Source of the DNA: Clostridia bacterium
Lineage (GTDB): Bacteria > Bacillota > Sulfobacillia > SLMV01
Length of the DNA stretch: 34,769 nucleotides
Reading direction: 5' to 3'
Assembly: GCA_007133365.1 (NCBI GenBank)
Contig: SLMV01000001.1
Span: 1 to 34,769, forward strand
Position 1 is the first letter of the stretch; each line of letters opens with the position of its first letter. Under the pieces are notes generated by a model. It worked only from the letters and a program-made list of their open reading frames with translations. It did no database searches and was not told the DNA's origin. The position numbers and the translations under genes are program-made. This document shows positions 31,952 through 34,769 of this stretch, in pieces.

Positions 31952-34027
31952 ATGAAAGGCAGGATAGATCCCGAGCAGGTCTTGGGGCATTTGCCCGATG
32001 GTTTGGTGGTCCTCGATGAAACGGGGCGCATCCTTTATGCCAACGCCAAGGTGAGAGACTGGACGGGAGGCCGTGATTCGCTCAAAGGAAAGTCTTGTTT
32101 TCGGGTGTTTCGTCAGCGTATGGAAAGGTGTCCAAATTGTGGGGCGTTGGAAGGAAAAAATGGTAGGAGTATCGAAACGGCTTGCGTTTTGGACGAGGAT
32201 GACGTTTTCCCAAAGGGCATGGAAGTGATTGCGACCGACGGTCGAAATCGGTTAGGGCCGAAACAAACGGTGTTACTCTCCTTTCGTCAGCCCTTGTCAT
32301 CTTCCTCGATTGACGAAAAGGAAGGCCAAACGAACCTCCAACTTCAGGGGCTCAATGAGCAGCTTCGTGAGCGGGTCAAGGAATTAGACTGTCTTTATGA
32401 TATTGCTGGACCGGCGCCCCTCGATTGGTCGACTCAAGATCTCCTTCAATTTGTTGCGAACCGAGTCCCCGCCTCCTGGTATTATTCGGACCAAGCCTCC
32501 GCTCGCATCCGTCTACTGGGAATGACGGTCTATTCGCGAAACTATCGACCCGGCCATTGGCGCATGATTTCCGATATTTACCTCGATGGCGAAACGGCCG
32601 GTAGCCTCGAGATTCACTATCCAAAAGACGTGACAGAAGACGAGGACGCTCCTTTTCTCGAAGAAGAGCACCGATTGCTCGAGGCAATTACCCGTCAAAT
32701 CGAAGTTCAAATCGCGAGGAAACGTTCGGAAGAGGCCCTACAGGTGAGCCAGGAAAACCTGCGCCTCACCTTGCGCTCGATTGCGGATGGTGTGATCACC
32801 ATCAATCCTCAGGGACGCATCACGCGTTTGAACCCAAAGGCGGAGAAATTGACCGGATGGTCATGGACGGAAGCGGTCGGCCGACCGCTTGAAGACGTGT
32901 TTCAGATTGAAAATACGAAGGCGGGACTGGCCGCTCGCGAGTTGAGCCGAAGGGTCGTAGGAAACGGGGAGACTGTGGAGTTGGGGAATGACACCCAACT
33001 TCATGCACGTGACGGAGTCCGGCGCCAAATCGGGGATAGTGCAGCGCCGGTCCGAGATCGCACCGGCACCATCATTGGAGGGGTCATTGTCTTTTCGGAT
33101 GTAACGGCGAAACATCAGGCCCAAAAGCGACTCGAGGAAAGTGAAGAGAATTTTCGGTTGTTAGCGGAAAATGCGCGTGATCTCATTTATCGGATACGCT
33201 TAAAACCCGAAATGGCTTTTGAATATGTCAGCCCCGCTGCGACGATGATGACGGGCTATACGCCCGAGGAGCATTATGAGGATCCGATGTTGGGTTTTAA
33301 AATCATTTACGAACCGGATCGAGACAAGTTGGCGGCCGTGATGGAAGGCGATTATGATTTCGGGGAGCCCTTGGTCTTGCGATGGCAAAAGAAGGATGGC
33401 AGCATCATTTGGGTTGAACAGAAGAATGTTCCGATCTTCGATGAACAAGGCGAATGGATCGGCCTCGAAGGTATCGCCCGTGACATTACGAAACGGAAAC
33501 AGGACGAGGCCTGGATCCGTTATCTGAGTTTTCACGATGTGCTCACCGGACTTAATAATCGTGCTTACCTTCAGGAGGCCATGGATCGATTGACGAGCGA
33601 GCGTCAACTTCCCATGAGCATTATTATGGCCGATCTGAACGGGTTGAAATTGGTCAATGATACCTTTGGACATCAAGTGGGGGATCAAATGTTGATTGAG
33701 GCTGCCGAACTCCTTCGCGAGTGTTGCCGTAAGGAAGACATCATTGTCCGCTTCGGCGGGGATGAATTCGTCATATTGCTTCCGCAAGCGGATGAAGCGA
33801 CAGCGCGGGCGATCGCAAAACGATTGACGGGAAGCGCCCAAGCCTCTCTTAAGCGGGATACCTGGCCAGTTTCGATGGCTATTGGCTATTCGGTACGAAC
33901 GGATCTTCAGCAAGGCTTGGACGAATTAATCGGGGTTGCTGAGGATGATATGTATCAGAACAAAAAAGAGTTGACCGATAAGGCGAGCACTGCGCTGCTT
34001 GAGCGTGTAATGTCAATTATTGCTTAG
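31952..34027 (+). CDS. Multi-PAS diguanylate cyclase (PAS-GAF-PAS-PAS-GGDEF)
   Basis: A 691-residue soluble sensor. Domains in order: PAS with a cysteine cluster (CFRVFRQRMERCPNCG, about 49-64), a GAF-like segment (about 135-255, beginning LRERVKELDCLYDIAG), PAS (about 265-390), PAS with PAC (about 400-515, ending GLEGIARDITKRK), and GGDEF (about 525-690). The active site GGDEF is intact at 602-606, preceded by the RKED inhibitory-site motif at the usual five-residue spacing. It should make c-di-GMP with product feedback. The ATG at 31952 follows AAGGTGA; a TTG at 31910 (with AAGGAT) is possible and would add 14 residues. It lies right after the HD-GYP regulator, so the synthase and hydrolase are likely cotranscribed. 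The ligand of the PAS domains is unknown. Confidence 0.9.
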   Translation: MKGRIDPEQVLGHLPDGLVVLDETGRILYANAKVRDWTGGRDSLKGKSCFRVFRQRMERCPNCGALEGKNGRSIETACVLDEDDVFPKGMEVIATDGRNRLGPKQTVLLSFRQPLSSSSIDEKEGQTNLQLQGLNEQLRERVKELDCLYDIAGPAPLDWSTQDLLQFVANRVPASWYYSDQASARIRLLGMTVYSRNYRPGHWRMISDIYLDGETAGSLEIHYPKDVTEDEDAPFLEEEHRLLEAITRQIEVQIARKRSEEALQVSQENLRLTLRSIADGVITINPQGRITRLNPKAEKLTGWSWTEAVGRPLEDVFQIENTKAGLAARELSRRVVGNGETVELGNDTQLHARDGVRRQIGDSAAPVRDRTGTIIGGVIVFSDVTAKHQAQKRLEESEENFRLLAENARDLIYRIRLKPEMAFEYVSPAATMMTGYTPEEHYEDPMLGFKIIYEPDRDKLAAVMEGDYDFGEPLVLRWQKKDGSIIWVEQKNVPIFDEQGEWIGLEGIARDITKRKQDEAWIRYLSFHDVLTGLNNRAYLQEAMDRLTSERQLPMSIIMADLNGLKLVNDTFGHQVGDQMLIEAAELLRECCRKEDIIVRFGGDEFVILLPQADEATARAIAKRLTGSAQASLKRDTWPVSMAIGYSVRTDLQQGLDELIGVAEDDMYQNKKELTDKASTALLERVMSIIA

Positions 34028-34228
34028 GTTGTTTTGTAAGCAGAAGATACCAAAAGCAGAAAGTCTTCGGACTAAGGGTGGCCGACGAGTATTGATGATT
34101 GAGGGCGATCTTTCGAGGGAAGCAACGTTATGTAACGGCTTTTCGTGTTGATAGAACGGGTCGTGGCGAACCATCACGTAGCCTATCGATCGTGGCCTTT
34201 CTTTTTTGAACGCTAAAGGGTGATCAAA

Positions 34229-34750
34229 ATGAAGGCGCACCAGTTAACATTTATTGGGATCCTGGTGGCCGTGTTGGTCACGGGGGGATATGTACTCTAT
34301 TGGGTGAGCCGTTTTTTGCCCGTTCCAGGGAGTAAGTTTCTTGTAATGGCACCCTACCTGGGATTGATTATGGCGATTGCGCTCTTTCGTCTTCCATCTC
34401 CGTGGACCATGTCGAAGGTCAGCGTTGTCTTTGGTGTGGTGGTGAGCTTATTCACTCCCGTAATGGGAGTTACAATCGTCACTGCGGGTTTGCTCTCTGA
34501 CTTCTTAAGCCGTCTGATGCCAGCCAATTCAAAGTCCTTTTCCTCCCTGGCTCCAAAAGCAGCTCTTTATCCTATGTTGAGCCTGGTGCTTTCCCTTTTC
34601 GTCTCCAACGTCATGACGGGGAATGTTCTCTACGGCGCATTGGGATTGGGCCCTTTTCTATTCGCGGCTCTTCTCGCTTATGGGTTGGGGCTATTGGGGG
34701 CATATCTCGGATTACGCATCGTTGCCAGAGTGCGGGGAAACATTGCCTGA
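34229..34750 (+). CDS. Small integral membrane protein, possible ECF-type substrate-binding subunit
   Basis: A 173-residue protein made almost entirely of hydrophobic segments: QLTFIGILVAVLVTGGYVLY, a FLVMAPYLGLIMAIALFRL helix, VSVVFGVVVSLFTPVMGVTI, a YPMLSLVLSLFVSNVMTG helix and a final ALLAYGLGLLGAYLGLRI, giving about five or six membrane helices. The size, the PVPGSKFLVMAPYLGLIMA stretch and the absence of any catalytic motif resemble ECF transporter S components, but no motif is diagnostic. The ATG at 34229 follows AAAGGGTGATC; the frame starts earlier at 34220. Partner ATPase and T-component genes would lie beyond the window. The function is therefore open. Confidence 0.6.
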   Translation: MKAHQLTFIGILVAVLVTGGYVLYWVSRFLPVPGSKFLVMAPYLGLIMAIALFRLPSPWTMSKVSVVFGVVVSLFTPVMGVTIVTAGLLSDFLSRLMPANSKSFSSLAPKAALYPMLSLVLSLFVSNVMTGNVLYGALGLGPFLFAALLAYGLGLLGAYLGLRIVARVRGNIA

Positions 34751-34769
34751 CCGAGACTGCGCCCCCACC

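Noticed and set aside
1..34769. CRISPR arrays, tRNA, rRNA, intact insertion sequences
   Set aside because: No regularly spaced repeats, cloverleaf sequences, rRNA signatures or transposase genes were recognised on either strand.

Overview
The window looks like a piece of a Bacillota (Firmicutes) chromosome of roughly balanced to moderately high GC. The pointers are strong AGGAGG-type ribosome binding sites, frequent TTG and GTG starts, a Mg2+-sensing M-box leader ahead of mgtE, a Bacillus-style 7-1-7 Fur-type box, and metabolic and regulatory genes typical of environmental, possibly thermophilic, low-GC Gram-positive relatives. No rRNA, tRNA, CRISPR array, prophage or intact insertion sequence was seen. 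The genus cannot be fixed from the sequence alone.

Left part (1-6704). The window opens in the decayed 3' end of a group II intron: a broken maturase followed by recognisable domains V and VI. A flavin-reductase-like protein follows, then a macro-domain protein and an aldo/keto reductase with a ferredoxin-like tail on the minus strand. Next come an SDR dehydrogenase and a YtcJ-like amidohydrolase in a tight plus-strand pair, and a convergent lysylphosphatidylglycerol-synthase-type membrane protein.

Middle part (6816-18305). A Fur-type box lies in the divergent gap before an arsR, permease and thioredoxin-like operon. This is followed by the M-box riboswitch and mgtE, a PAP2 phosphatase, a tungsten/molybdenum aldehyde ferredoxin oxidoreductase, an NCS2 purine permease and a two-gene ABC exporter.

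Right part (18567-34750). This is dominated by signal transduction. A membrane protein fuses GAF, PAS, GGDEF and HD-GYP domains. Further on are a soluble PAS histidine kinase fused to a receiver, a 5TM-LytS-type histidine kinase translationally coupled to a receiver/HD-GYP protein, and a multi-PAS diguanylate cyclase. The last three genes are same-strand and closely packed (29011-34027). Several of these proteins would make or degrade cyclic di-GMP, so the region is a probable c-di-GMP control locus. Between the two signalling blocks lie a CPBP-protease pseudogene with two lesions and a divergent pair of M14-superfamily metallopeptidase-like genes: an AstE/aspartoacylase-type gene and a zinc carboxypeptidase. 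Their 0.8-kb divergent spacer is unusually structured, with an AT-rich palindromic core, a small candidate ORF and a perfect hairpin. The window ends with a small integral membrane protein that may be an ECF-type substrate-binding subunit.

No single clearly new system stands out. The best leads are the structured leader and small ORF ahead of the AstE-like gene, the c-di-GMP signalling cluster, and the paired palindromes ahead of the NCS2 permease.
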